From an uncultured Xanthomonas sp. (lineage in GTDB: Bacteria > Pseudomonadota > Gammaproteobacteria > Xanthomonadales > Xanthomonadaceae), in contig CALTTS010000005.1 of the NCBI GenBank assembly GCA_943912265.1, forward strand, positions 1 to 64,000: a DNA stretch of 64,000 nucleotides, read 5' to 3'. The notes under the pieces were generated by a model, which worked only from the letters and a program-made list of their open reading frames with translations, ran no database searches and was not told the origin of the DNA. Both the position numbers and the translations under genes were made by a program. Position 1 is the first letter of the stretch. Each line of letters begins with the position of its first letter. Shown in pieces: positions 18,552-26,712 of the stretch.

Positions 18552-18842
18552 TCAGCGGCCCAGGGCATAGCGGACGAAGAACGAGGCCAGCACGAACACG
18601 GTGCCGATGATCGTCGCGTTGCGCCCGCCCGGATGCAGGGCGCTGCCGTCGCGCCGGAACGCGCCGTTGCGCCAGGTGCCGTAGGCGAGCAGGCCGAAAC
18701 CGATGGCGGCCAGCAGGTTGCCCGGGCGCCGCCCGTCAAACAGGAAATCCGTGCCGTGGAAGACGGCGACGAGGATTTCCAGCGCGAGCAGCACGCGGCT
18801 GGCGGCACTCGGAGCGGGACGGCCGGGCGGGGTCATCGGCAT
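18552..18842 (-). CDS. Small membrane protein of unknown function
   Basis: 96 aa. After a Pro/Ser-rich start there are three hydrophobic segments (VLLALEILVAVFHGTDFLF, LLAAIGFGLLAYGTW, and ATIIGTVFVLASFFVRYAL), so it is likely an inner-membrane protein. No family was recognised. It lies 14 bases after the hemY stop in the same direction and could be the last gene of the hemD-hemX-hemY transcript. Codon use is like its neighbours. Confidence 0.65.
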   Translation of the reverse strand: MPMTPPGRPAPSAASRVLLALEILVAVFHGTDFLFDGRRPGNLLAAIGFGLLAYGTWRNGAFRRDGSALHPGGRNATIIGTVFVLASFFVRYALGR

Positions 18843-18856
18843 GCGGGCACGGCGGC

Positions 18857-20122
18857 TCAGCGCCCGTCGCGCAGGCGCGGCACGCCGTGTTCGTCGCGTT
18901 CCTCGACGGCGGGCAACGGTGCGGCGGCGTCGGGCACGGCCTCCGGCAGCGCGGCCGCCGCCTCGCCGCGCAGGGCCTTGAGCGCATTGGTGGCGGCGAT
19001 GGCGGCGGCGCGGTCATCGCCGTGGGCGGCGAAGCCTTCGGCCAGCACCTCCCACGCCTCCGCGCCAGCACCGGCGGCCACGGCCTGCAGCAGGAACTCG
19101 CGCGCCTGCGGCCATTGCCCCTGGGCAAGCGCCAGCCGCCCGAGGGTGAGCCGCAGGGCCGGGTCGTCCGGCCTGGCCTGCAGCCACAGCTGGGCGCTGG
19201 CGCGGCGCGAGTCGAACTTGTCGACCGGCAGGCGGCCGTAGAGGGCCACCAGTTGCGGGTTCCAGTCCGCGCCGATGGCCTGTTCCAGACTGTGGGTGGC
19301 GGCATCGTCCCAGTGGAAGTCGGCGGCGCGGGTGGCATAGGCGGCCACCACCGCCGGGCGCAGGCGCAGGCCGCGCGGCAGCGCCTCCCAGCGCGCGGCG
19401 AGCGCGTTGCCGTCGGCGGCCTGGCGCAGCGCGGCGGCGGCCCATTCGGTTTCCAATGCGCCCAGGCGGGCGGCGGGCAGCGCGTCCTGCTGGCGCAGCG
19501 GGCCGAGCATGCCGTAGGCCTCCTCGGCACGGCCGTCGGCGGCCAGCGCGCGCGCGCGCAGCAGCAGGCCGCGCGGCGGCAGCGGCTGCAGCTCGGGGGC
19601 ATCGAGCGCGGCGAGCGCATCGCCGGCCTGGCCGCGCTCCAGCGCGCGTTCGGCCTGCAGCAGCGCGGCCGGCACCGGCGCGCGCGCGGCCAGGGCCTGC
19701 AGGTGGGCTTCGGCGGCGGCCTCGTCGCCACGCGCGTCGGCGGCGCGCACGGCGGCGGCGCGGGCGAGGGCGCCGGCTTCGTCGTCGTCGGCCGCGGCCA
19801 CCAGCCGTTTTTCCGCGCGGGCCCACTGCCCGGCCTGCAGGGCATCCAGTCCGTCGATCAGGCGCGCCCGGCCCTGCTTGCGGCGATGGCGCACCCAGGC
19901 GCGGAACGGCAGCGAGAGCAGCTTCCACAGCAGCCACAGCAGCACCAGCACGATCAGCAGCAGCAGCGCGGCATGCGGCAGCGAGCCGAGGTAGTCGTAG
20001 CCGCCGACCCGCACGGTGACCTGGCCGAAGCGGTCGGGCTGCTGCTGGGCCAGCCATTGCGTGCCGAACGCGCCGGCCGCCAGCACGACGAGCAGGATCA
20101 GGACGTTGCGCAGCGGTTTCAT
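18857..20122 (-). CDS. hemY: HemY family heme biosynthesis-associated protein
   Basis: 421 aa. Two membrane helices at the N-terminus (residues about 5-25 and 50-70) are followed by a periplasmic or cytoplasmic TPR array made of repeated Ala-rich helices, as in E. coli HemY (398 aa). It shows the family cores DRFGQVTVRVGGYDYLGS and WLLWKLLSLPFRAWVRHRRK. This is the proteobacterial HemY of unknown exact role, not protoporphyrinogen oxidase. The start overlaps the hemX stop (ATGA), showing translational coupling. The C-terminal tail (HGVPRLRDGR) is short and basic. Confidence 0.88.
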   Translation of the reverse strand: MKPLRNVLILLVVLAAGAFGTQWLAQQQPDRFGQVTVRVGGYDYLGSLPHAALLLLIVLVLLWLLWKLLSLPFRAWVRHRRKQGRARLIDGLDALQAGQWARAEKRLVAAADDDEAGALARAAAVRAADARGDEAAAEAHLQALAARAPVPAALLQAERALERGQAGDALAALDAPELQPLPPRGLLLRARALAADGRAEEAYGMLGPLRQQDALPAARLGALETEWAAAALRQAADGNALAARWEALPRGLRLRPAVVAAYATRAADFHWDDAATHSLEQAIGADWNPQLVALYGRLPVDKFDSRRASAQLWLQARPDDPALRLTLGRLALAQGQWPQAREFLLQAVAAGAGAEAWEVLAEGFAAHGDDRAAAIAATNALKALRGEAAAALPEAVPDAAAPLPAVEERDEHGVPRLRDGR

Positions 20123-21093
20123 GGGGTGTTCCTCCCGTCGCGCAGGCTGCGCAACTGTTGCAGGGTGGCGCCGAGCAGCGGCGCGTCCGGGCGCAGCGGC
20201 AGGGCGGCCAGCGTGGCCAGCGACTGGCGCAGGCCGCGCCGGGCGGGCGAATCCGGCCACAGGCGCAGCAGCCAGGCGTCGATGCGGCGCAGGCTGCGGC
20301 GGAAGCCCTCGGCATCGCCGCGTTCGGCGGCGGCGCGGGCCAAGGTGATCTCGACCTGCAGCGCATCCAGCGCGGCGGCGCGGCCGGCACTGTCGGTCAG
20401 CGGCCCGCCCTGGGCGGGGCGGATCTGCACCAGCGGCGCGATCAGGCGCTGCCAGGCGGGCGGATGCGCGGCGGCGGCCGGCGCGGTCGGCAGCTGCGCC
20501 AGCGCGGCGCCCAGGGCATCGAGCCGGGTCTGCACGGCGGCCAGCGGGCCGGGGCCGAGCGCGTCGAGCGCGCTGCGTTCGTCGGCGAGCGCCTGGCGCA
20601 GGTTGAGCAGGCGCGGGTCGTCGATGCCGGCCAGCGTCGCGGCGGCCAGCGCGTAGGCGCGGCGCGCGCCGTCGAGGTCGCCGGCGATGCGCAGGCGGCG
20701 CTCGCCGAGGGCGAGCATCGAGGCGACCTCGTCCAGGCGCAGGGCCTCGCTGCCGTGGCGGGTGCTGTCGTTCAGCCGGTTGAGGCTGTCTTCGAGCAGG
20801 GCCTCGCGCTGGCCGAGGGCCAGCACCTCGTCGCGCAGCACGCGGTTGGTGGCGGCCGCGTCCTGCAGGCGCTGCGCCTGCGCGCGCAGGTCGGCGCGCA
20901 GGGTGTCCAGGCGCGCTTCCAGCGCCTGCCACTGGCTGGATTCGGCGGCCTGCGCGGCGCGGCTGCGTTCGGCTTGCAGCTGCCAGGCCTTCCAGCCGCC
21001 CAGCGCGAGCGCGCCCAGCACGAGCACGCCGACGAGCACGGCCGCGCGGACGCGACGGGGCGAGTTGGCCGGCGATGGCGTGGTGTCGTTCAT
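20119..21093 (-). CDS. hemX: HemX family protein (uroporphyrinogen-III C-methyltransferase-like)
   Basis: 324 aa. One membrane helix (residues about 15-36) then a long coiled-coil (QWQALEARLDTLRADLRAQAQRLQD in part) and a helical domain ending RRGLRQSLATLAALPL. This is the standard HemX layout; despite the old name there are no methyltransferase motifs. The internal pattern GERRLRIAGDLDGARRAYALA with LLNLRQALADER is typical. Start chosen at MNDTTPSPANSPRR; a longer in-frame start at 21156 lacks similarity. It lies 111 bases after hemD in the same direction. Confidence 0.87.
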   Translation of the reverse strand: MNDTTPSPANSPRRVRAAVLVGVLVLGALALGGWKAWQLQAERSRAAQAAESSQWQALEARLDTLRADLRAQAQRLQDAAATNRVLRDEVLALGQREALLEDSLNRLNDSTRHGSEALRLDEVASMLALGERRLRIAGDLDGARRAYALAAATLAGIDDPRLLNLRQALADERSALDALGPGPLAAVQTRLDALGAALAQLPTAPAAAAHPPAWQRLIAPLVQIRPAQGGPLTDSAGRAAALDALQVEITLARAAAERGDAEGFRRSLRRIDAWLLRLWPDSPARRGLRQSLATLAALPLRPDAPLLGATLQQLRSLRDGRNTP

Positions 21094-21204
21094 GCCGCAT
21101 CCCTGTCGTTGCAACGCGCCGCAAACCGGCCGCGTCCTGCCATCAGTCGACGGCAAGCATGGCCGCTGCCGGTGCCGCGAGGCAAGGCGCGCGGATGCGC
21201 GGGT

Positions 21205-21996
21205 TCAGGCGGCCGCGGGCGCGCCGCCGCCGGCAAGGGCGGCCACCAGCTGCGCGGGCCGCGGGCCGGCCGCCACGGTCGCCTCGGCAAAGCCGCAGGC
21301 GCGGGCCAGCGCGGCCAGGCGCGCGCTGGCGGCGACGACGCGGCCGGCGCGCAGCTTGGCCAGCGCGTCGGCGGGCAGGCGGTCGACGGCGTGCTGCAGC
21401 GCCTCGCCGCTGCTCAGCGCCAGCACCGGCGGGCCGCGCAGCGCGCGCAGCCGGGCGATCGCCGCCGGCGCGAAGGCCACCGGTTCGCGCCGGTAGACGT
21501 CGGCCCGGTGCAGCGTGGCGCCGCGTCCGCACAGGGCCGGGGCGAGCCGGTCGCGGCCGCCGGGCGCGGTGACCAGCCCGACCGCGATGCCGGCCAGCGC
21601 GGCGGATGAGGCATCCGGCCCGCCCAGCGCGGGCAGGGCGAGCAGGCCCTCGCTGTCGGTCCGCGCCGGGACGCGCACGTCGGCGATGCCGGCCCGGCGC
21701 AGGGCCGCCGCGGTGCCGCCGCCCACCGCCAGCCAGGCCTGGCCCGGCCGTGCCCGCAACCGCGCCAGTCCGGCCGCGGCGCGCACCGCCGCCGGGCTGG
21801 TGAACACGATGCGGTCGGCCCGCAGGGCGGTGTCGAGTGCGTGCCGGGCGGCGTTGTCGTCGACTGGAACGATCCGCCACGGAGACAGGGCCAGCAGCCG
21901 CCCGCCGTGCCGCGCCGCCGCCCGGCGCAACGCGGCGTGCTCGCCTTGCGGGCGCAGCGAGACGAGCGTCCATGCGGGTAGGTCATGTGCCGGCAT
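21205..21996 (-). CDS. hemD: Uroporphyrinogen-III synthase
   Basis: 263 aa. Closes hydroxymethylbilane to uroporphyrinogen III with inversion of ring D, in heme and siroheme synthesis. The sequence is a poorly conserved two-domain HemD with the usual marks: WTLVSLRPQGEHAAL, VFTSPAAVRAA, WLAVGGGTAAALR, GGRDRLAPAL, RADVYRREPV and a late SARLAALARACGF. Neighbouring hemX and hemY support the call. The start at 21996 lies seven bases after CATAAT (leaderless type); ATGs at 22005 and 22014 are in frame, and the latter has GGAG upstream. Confidence 0.87.
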   Translation of the reverse strand: MPAHDLPAWTLVSLRPQGEHAALRRAAARHGGRLLALSPWRIVPVDDNAARHALDTALRADRIVFTSPAAVRAAAGLARLRARPGQAWLAVGGGTAAALRRAGIADVRVPARTDSEGLLALPALGGPDASSAALAGIAVGLVTAPGGRDRLAPALCGRGATLHRADVYRREPVAFAPAAIARLRALRGPPVLALSSGEALQHAVDRLPADALAKLRAGRVVAASARLAALARACGFAEATVAAGPRPAQLVAALAGGGAPAAA

Positions 21997-22003
21997 GGCG
22001 GGC

Positions 22004-22009
22004 ATTATG
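22004..22009 (-). promoter_or_regulatory. -10 box for leaderless hemD transcript
   Basis: CATAAT on the minus strand, seven bases before the ATG at 21996. Confidence 0.4.
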
Positions 22010-22036
22010 GGCATCCGCTCCGCCGCGAACACGCCG

Positions 22037-22498
22037 ATGCCCTCCGTTCCCGCCGCCCTCGAGTACCTGCAGTCCGAATTCGACGCGATGCCGCCGGTGG
22101 CCGCGCAGCGGGTGCGGGCGGAGGCCTACGCCGACGGCCGGATGCACCTGTCCGCGCCGCTGGCGGCCAACGTCAACGACAAGCACTGCGCGTTCGGCGG
22201 CAGTCTGGTGACCCTGCTGACGCTGGCCGGCTGGAGCCTGGTGACCCATCGCCTGCACGAGCACGGGCTGGCGGCGGACGTGTTCGTCGCCGACAGCCGC
22301 ATCCGCTACCTGGCCCCGCTGTACGCGGACCTGCGGGCGGAGGCGGTGCTGGCGGAAGGCGAATCGTGGGAGGCCTTCGAAGCCATGTTCCGTCAGCGCG
22401 GCAAGGCGCGGATCGAGGTGGTCGCGCGGGTGGGCCTGCCCGACGGCGGCGTGGCCACCGAGCTGGCCGGGCGCTTCGTCGCCAAGGCCAGAGGGTAG
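22037..22498 (+). CDS. YiiD C-terminal-type thioesterase
   Basis: 153 aa single-domain hot-dog protein. It matches the thioesterase domain found at the C-terminus of E. coli YiiD/FabY-like proteins: VNDKHCAFGGSLVTLLTLAGWSL, DVFVADSRIRYLAPL and WEAFEAMFRQRGKARIEV. Such enzymes hydrolyse acyl-CoA or acyl-ACP thioesters; the substrate is unknown. The start MPSVPAALEYLQSEFDAMPP gives the usual N-terminal helix. It is divergent from hemD with only about 40 bases between starts, and the next gene begins one base after its stop. Confidence 0.8.
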   Translation: MPSVPAALEYLQSEFDAMPPVAAQRVRAEAYADGRMHLSAPLAANVNDKHCAFGGSLVTLLTLAGWSLVTHRLHEHGLAADVFVADSRIRYLAPLYADLRAEAVLAEGESWEAFEAMFRQRGKARIEVVARVGLPDGGVATELAGRFVAKARG

Positions 22499-22499
22499 G

Positions 22500-22955
22500 A
22501 TGGCGGCCATGTCCCGCCCCGACAGGCTGCTTCCGATGCGCCGATGGCTCCGCTGGTCCGCCCTGTTCCTGCTGCTGCCGTGCGCGCTGGCCGCCGCCGG
22601 GCTGGGCGGCAAGTCGCGCCAGCTCGACGAGATGATGGCCGCCTACTCGGCCGCGCTGCGCTGGGGCAGCTTCGAGGACGGCTGGCAGTTCATCGCGCCG
22701 GACGTGCGCAAGGAGCGCCCGCTGACCGAACTGGCGGCCAGCCGCTATGCGCAGCTGCAGGTGACCGGCTACCGCGACATCGGCACCAGCCGCATGAAGG
22801 ACGGCAGCGTGGTGCGCGACATCGAGATCAGCATCACCAACCGCAACACCCAGACCGAGCGCACCGTGCGCTACCGCGAGATCTGGCGCTGGGACGAGCA
22901 GGCCGGGCGCTGGTGGCAGACCACCGGCCTGCCGGATTTCTGGGACGGCCAGTGA
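22500..22955 (+). CDS. Uncharacterised exported protein
   Basis: 151 aa. A signal peptide is likely: basic MRRWLRW at residue 13 followed by SALFLLLPCALAAAGLG. The mature part is about 115 aa with alternating polar/hydrophobic residues and conserved-looking DEMMAAYSAALRWGSFEDGWQFI and RYREIWRWDEQAGRWWQT. This suggests a small NTF2-like or cystatin-like fold, but no family was recognised. Starts at 22509 or 22536 (MRRWLRW) would make a more typical signal peptide. It is packed against the thioesterase gene and probably cotranscribed. Confidence 0.7.
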   Translation: MAAMSRPDRLLPMRRWLRWSALFLLLPCALAAAGLGGKSRQLDEMMAAYSAALRWGSFEDGWQFIAPDVRKERPLTELAASRYAQLQVTGYRDIGTSRMKDGSVVRDIEISITNRNTQTERTVRYREIWRWDEQAGRWWQTTGLPDFWDGQ

Positions 22956-23019
22956 TCGGCCGGCGGCCGGCGCCTGTGCGACAATCGCCGGCCATTCCGC
23001 AGCGATCCGCCCGAACCCC

Positions 23020-23460
23020 GTGACTTTCGCAGACCTGCTGGCCTTTGCCGGCCGCAACCCGATCCTCTCGCTGGCCCTGGCCGGCCTGACCGTCGCCATC
23101 GTCGCCAACGAGGTGGCCGTGCTGCTGCGCGGCTACAAGGCGCTCAAGCCGGCCGAGCTGACCGCGCTGATGAACACCATCGAGGACGCCGTGGTGGTGG
23201 ACATCTCCCCGTCCGCCGATTTCGAGAAGGGCCACATCGCCGGCAGCCGCAACGTGCAGGCCAGCCAGTTCGGCCCCGAGCACAAGCTGGTGGCCGGCGC
23301 CGCGCACAAGCCGGTGGTGGTGGTCTGCCGCAGCGGCATGACCGCGCAAGGTGCCGCGAAGAATCTCAAGAAGGCCGGTTTCGAGCAGGTCTACGTGCTC
23401 GACGGCGGCATCGCCGCCTGGCGCCAGGCCGAACTGCCGCTGGTCAAGGGCCGCGCCTGA
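23020..23460 (+). CDS. Membrane-anchored rhodanese-like sulfurtransferase (YibN type)
   Basis: 146 aa. One N-terminal membrane helix (NPILSLALAGLTVAIVANEVAVLL) then a single rhodanese domain. The catalytic loop is VCRSGMTAQGAA with the active-site Cys; VVVDISPSADFEKGHIAGS and VLDGGIAAWRQAELP are typical. Same position as E. coli yibN, which precedes grxC-secB-gpsA; here the glutaredoxin gene is absent and secB follows directly. Sulfur acceptor unknown. The GTG start at 23020 has little Shine-Dalgarno character; GACAAT at 22980-22985 may be the -10. Confidence 0.88.
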   Translation: MTFADLLAFAGRNPILSLALAGLTVAIVANEVAVLLRGYKALKPAELTALMNTIEDAVVVDISPSADFEKGHIAGSRNVQASQFGPEHKLVAGAAHKPVVVVCRSGMTAQGAAKNLKKAGFEQVYVLDGGIAAWRQAELPLVKGRA

Positions 23461-23510
23461 TTCCGGCCGGCACGGCCCGCCGCGCCACGGTGCGCGGCAG
23501 GCGCCCGTGC

Positions 23511-23516
23511 CATAAT
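23511..23516 (+). promoter_or_regulatory. Possible -10 box of secB
   Basis: CATAAT about 45 bases before the secB ATG, in the short gap after the rhodanese gene. GGAGCAGG precedes the secB ATG as a ribosome site. Confidence 0.35.
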
Positions 23517-23559
23517 CGGCCCTTCGTTCAACCCACACCGCATTTGTCTGGAGCAGGAA

Positions 23560-24084
23560 ATGTCTGACGAAACCACCAACGGCGCCGCCGCCCCGTCCAC
23601 CCCGGCCGCCGCGGGTCCCGCTTTCACCGTCGAGAAGATCTACGTCAAGGACGTTTCCTTCGAGGCCCCGAATTCCCCGGCGATCTTCAACGAGGCCACC
23701 CAGCCGGAGCTGCAGCTCAACCTGAGCCAGAAGGTCCAGCAGCTGGCCGAGAACGCCTTCGAGGTCGTGCTCGGCGTGACCCTGACCTGCAAGTCCGGCG
23801 ACAAGACCGCCTACGCGGTGGAAGTGCAGCAGGCCGGCGTGTTCGGCCTGGTCGGCCTGGAGCCGCAGGCGGTCGACGTGCTGCTCGGCACCCAGTGCCC
23901 GAACATCCTGTTCCCGTACGTGCGCGCGCTGGCCAGCGACCTGATCCAGGCCGGCGGCTTCCCGCCGTTCTACCTGCAGCCGATCAACTTCGAGGCGCTG
24001 TACGCCGAGACGCTGCGCCAGCGTGCCGCCCAGGCCAACGGCGGCGACGCCCTGGCCAATTCGGAACCGGCCGGCAACGCCTGA
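23560..24084 (+). CDS. secB: Protein-export chaperone SecB
   Basis: 174 aa (E. coli 155). The tetrameric cytosolic chaperone holds precursors unfolded and hands them to SecA. Clear marks: FTVEKIYVKDVSFEAPNSP, the substrate groove residues, VVLGVTLTCKSGDKTAYAVEVQQAGVF given in part, CPNILFPYVRALASDLIQAGGFPP and the C-terminal LQPINFEALYAETL. The Ala/Thr-rich first 22 residues and the Asn/Ala-rich tail are extra to the core. It is followed four bases later by gpsA, the conserved secB-gpsA order. Confidence 0.96.
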   Translation: MSDETTNGAAAPSTPAAAGPAFTVEKIYVKDVSFEAPNSPAIFNEATQPELQLNLSQKVQQLAENAFEVVLGVTLTCKSGDKTAYAVEVQQAGVFGLVGLEPQAVDVLLGTQCPNILFPYVRALASDLIQAGGFPPFYLQPINFEALYAETLRQRAAQANGGDALANSEPAGNA

Positions 24085-24088
24085 TCCC

Positions 24089-25132
24089 GTGACCGGAGCC
24101 GCTTCGACGAACGCGCCCGCGTCCCGGCTGGCCGTCCTCGGGGCGGGCTCCTGGGGGACCGCGCTGGCTTCGCTCACCGCCCGGCACGGTCATCCGACCG
24201 TGCTGTGGGGGCGGGATGCGGCGGTGGCCGAGGCCATCGCCGCCCGCCACGAGAACCCGCGCTACCTGCCCGGCATCGCCCTGCCGGAATCGCTGCAGGC
24301 CACCACCGACCTCGACGCCGCCCTGGCCGGGATCGACTGGGTGCTGGTGGTGGTGCCATCGCACGCCTTCACCGAAACCCTGCGCGGCATCGCCTCGCGC
24401 CTGCGCGGCGCGAAGGGCGTGGCGTGGGCGACCAAGGGCTTCGAGCCCGGTTCCGGGCGCTTCCTGCACGAGGTCGCGCAGGACATCCTCGGCCCGGACA
24501 TGCCGCTGGCCGTGGTCACCGGCCCGTCCTTCGCCAAGGAAGTGGCGCTGGGCCTGCCCACCGCGGTCACCGTGCACGGCGACGATGCCGCCTTCACCAA
24601 GGCCGTGGCGGACGTGCTGCACGGGCCGACCTTCCGCGCCTACACCGGCAACGACATGGTCGGCGCCGAGCTGGGCGGGGCGATGAAGAACGTGCTGGCC
24701 GTGGCCACCGGCGTGGCCGACGGCATGGAACTGGGCCTCAATGCCCGTGCCGGCCTGATCACCCGCGGCCTCAACGAGATGCTGCGCCTGGCCGCGGCCA
24801 TCGGCGCGCGCCCGGAAACCCTGATGGGCCTGGCCGGGCTCGGCGACCTGGTGCTGACCTGCACCGGCGACCTGTCGCGCAACCGCCGCCTCGGCCTGGC
24901 GCTGGGGCGCGGGCAATCGCTGGACGATGCGGTCCGCGCGATCGGCCAGGTGGTCGAATCGGTGCAGACCGCCGACGAGGTGATGCGCCAGGCGCACCGC
25001 CACGGCATCGACCTTCCGATCTCCAGCGGCGTGCAGGCGGTGCTGCACGGGGACATCACCCCGGCCGAAGGCCTGCACCAGCTGCTGGCCCGCGAGCAGA
25101 AGCCGGAATACCCGGACACCCTGTTCCGCTGA
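24089..25132 (+). CDS. gpsA: NAD(P)+-dependent glycerol-3-phosphate dehydrogenase
   Basis: 347 aa. Reduces dihydroxyacetone phosphate to sn-glycerol-3-phosphate, the backbone for phospholipids; PlsB, whose gene starts at the right end of the window, uses this product. The nucleotide-binding motif LAVLGAGSWGTALA is near the N-terminus; VTGPSFAKEVALG, the catalytic-lysine region GGAMKNVLAVATGVADG and GLAGLGDLVLTCTG are as in E. coli GpsA (339 aa). GTG at 24089 is chosen, four bases after the secB stop; earlier in-frame codons overlap secB. Confidence 0.95.
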   Translation: MTGAASTNAPASRLAVLGAGSWGTALASLTARHGHPTVLWGRDAAVAEAIAARHENPRYLPGIALPESLQATTDLDAALAGIDWVLVVVPSHAFTETLRGIASRLRGAKGVAWATKGFEPGSGRFLHEVAQDILGPDMPLAVVTGPSFAKEVALGLPTAVTVHGDDAAFTKAVADVLHGPTFRAYTGNDMVGAELGGAMKNVLAVATGVADGMELGLNARAGLITRGLNEMLRLAAAIGARPETLMGLAGLGDLVLTCTGDLSRNRRLGLALGRGQSLDDAVRAIGQVVESVQTADEVMRQAHRHGIDLPISSGVQAVLHGDITPAEGLHQLLAREQKPEYPDTLFR

Positions 25133-25267
25133 TCCGGTCTGCGCGGATGGGCGCAGGCGTTCCGCGCCTTTCGCCGGCGTTGCCTGCGTCCTGCCGTGGC
25201 GGGGCGGGGCGGGGCGGCGTTCGCGCCGGCCCGGCATTTCCCGGCCGGGTCTGTCCGGACCCGGGGA

Positions 25268-25297
25268 CAAAAAAGAAACCCGGCCGGAGCCGGGTTT
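25268..25297 (-). terminator. Intrinsic terminator of the Ax21 gene
   Basis: Nine-base perfect stem (AAACCCGGC/GCCGGGTTT, CGGA loop on the plus strand). Read on the minus strand it is followed by CTTTTTT, a classical rho-independent terminator. It also faces the end of gpsA and may stop that transcript less efficiently. Confidence 0.85.
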
Positions 25298-25305
25298 CGC
25301 GGGTA

Positions 25306-25335
25306 CGGCCCGCCGGGAGAGAGGGCGGCGGGCCG
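25306..25335 (-). repeat. Second GC hairpin just after the Ax21 gene
   Basis: Ten-base perfect arms CGGCCCGCCG/CGGCGGGCCG around a ten-base purine-rich loop, 13 bases past the stop codon and just before the intrinsic terminator. Probably an mRNA 3' end stabiliser. Confidence 0.5.
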
Positions 25336-25348
25336 GATGCCGGTTGTC

Positions 25349-25921
25349 TTACCAGCTGTAGCGCGGGCCGACGTACCACTCGCGGGTGCCGCCCTTGCCC
25401 AGCTTCACTTCGCCGGTCACGCCCCAGTTGGCGTTGAACTTGCCCAGCACGCCGACGCGGCCGTAGAACTCGCCGTCCGGGTTCACGCCGTGCTTCTTGG
25501 TGTAGTCCTCGTAGCCGGCCAGTGCGTAACCTTCGAACATCGGGTTGAACGCGCCGCGCACGCCGACCTCGGCGCTGTAGCCGTTCCAGTCGGCGCCGTG
25601 GCCGGCATCGAACTTGTTGTAGGCCACGCGGGTCAGCAGGTCGAGCCTGGGGCCCACTTCCTTGTTGTAGCCCACGCCGACGCGCCACTGGTCCACGTCG
25701 ATGTTGGTGTGGTCGATCTCCTGGCGGTTGTAGTCGCCGAAGACGTGGAAATTCGGAGCCACGGCGAACGAGCCCTTCAGGCCCCAGCCGTCGGCGTCGC
25801 CGCCCTTGGAGTCGGTGTTGACGTAGCCGGCGTCGACGTAGTTGTACGAAACGCCGTCCGCGGCCGAGGCGGCGAAGGGCAGCGCGGCCAGCAGGGCCAG
25901 GGCGGTCAAGGTCTTCTTCAT
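25349..25921 (-). CDS. Ax21 family outer-membrane beta-barrel protein
   Basis: 190 aa. A Sec signal peptide (MKKTLTALALLAALPFAASAA) is followed by a small beta-barrel with alternating residues and aromatic girdles, ending YVGPRYSW with a C-terminal aromatic typical of outer-membrane proteins. DGVSYNYVDAGYVNTDSKG and FHVFGDYNRQEID match the xanthomonad Ax21/Omp21 family, once proposed as a quorum factor and now seen as an outer-membrane protein. An AGAGGGATC ribosome site precedes the ATG. It forms a single-gene unit with a strong terminator. A good taxonomic marker for the family. Confidence 0.88.
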   Translation of the reverse strand: MKKTLTALALLAALPFAASAADGVSYNYVDAGYVNTDSKGGDADGWGLKGSFAVAPNFHVFGDYNRQEIDHTNIDVDQWRVGVGYNKEVGPRLDLLTRVAYNKFDAGHGADWNGYSAEVGVRGAFNPMFEGYALAGYEDYTKKHGVNPDGEFYGRVGVLGKFNANWGVTGEVKLGKGGTREWYVGPRYSW

Positions 25922-26154
25922 GGGATCGATCCCTCTTCTTTCTCTGAGTTGGGTACTGCTTTATGGTTATCCCGGCGCTGAGGCAAAGCCGTTCGCAGCC
26001 AGTGCCGGGGATTATCCGGGGCGAGATGCAATTGCCCCTGAATATCAAACTGACCGGTGCATGAATTGACGGTGCAGCAGGGGAACTTGCCGGCTTCCGT
26101 CGGCGTGGAGGTTCATGGCACGCGCGCGGACCGGCGCGCGACGGGCTGCCGCGC

Positions 26155-26634
26155 TCAGGCGCCGCCGGCGAAACCGTGCTGGCGCCAGGCTTCGAACACC
26201 GCCACCGCCACCGCGTTGGACAGGTTCAGGCTGCGGTTGCCGGGCCGCATCGGCAGGCGCAGCCATTGCGCTGCCGGGATCGCGTCGAGCACCGTGTCTG
26301 GCAGGCCGCGGGTTTCCGGGCCGAACAGGAAGGCGTCGCCGTCGGCATAGGCCGGCGCGTCGTGGCGCACCTGGCCGCGGGTGCTGAACGCGAACAGCCG
26401 TTTCGGCGCAACGATCGCCAGTGCTGTGGCCAGGTCGGGATGCACCCGCACCTGGGCGTATTCGTGGTAGTCCAGCCCGGCGCGGCGCAGCTGGCGGTCG
26501 TCCATGTCGAAGCCGAGCGGCTCGATCAGGTGCAGCCGCGCGCCGGTGTTGGCGCACAGCCGGATCACGTTGCCGGTATTGGGCGGGATTTCCGGCTGGT
26601 ACAGCAGGACGTCGAAAACGGGGGCGGAAGGCAT
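26155..26634 (-). CDS. trmL: tRNA (cytidine(34)-2'-O)-methyltransferase TrmL
   Basis: 159 aa SPOUT methyltransferase that methylates the ribose at the wobble base of some tRNA-Leu species. Motifs: LYQPEIPPNTGNVIRLCANTG (motif 1), FGPETRGLP (motif 2) and LRLPMRPGNRSLNLSNAVAVA given in part (motif 3 with the knot). Length matches E. coli TrmL (157 aa). The ATG has no Shine-Dalgarno sequence but TAAAAT six bases upstream, so the mRNA is probably leaderless. It is flanked by non-coding gaps on both sides. Confidence 0.94.
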   Translation of the reverse strand: MPSAPVFDVLLYQPEIPPNTGNVIRLCANTGARLHLIEPLGFDMDDRQLRRAGLDYHEYAQVRVHPDLATALAIVAPKRLFAFSTRGQVRHDAPAYADGDAFLFGPETRGLPDTVLDAIPAAQWLRLPMRPGNRSLNLSNAVAVAVFEAWRQHGFAGGA

Positions 26635-26640
26635 GGGCCG

Positions 26641-26646
26641 ATTTTA
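26641..26646 (-). promoter_or_regulatory. -10 box for leaderless trmL transcript
   Basis: TAAAAT on the minus strand with six bases to the ATG at 26634. Confidence 0.5.
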
Positions 26647-26712
26647 CCTTTCGCATCCTGCTCGTCGCGTTCTGCCGTCGCATGGCCGCGGCCAGGTTCG
26701 TGACCGGACGGC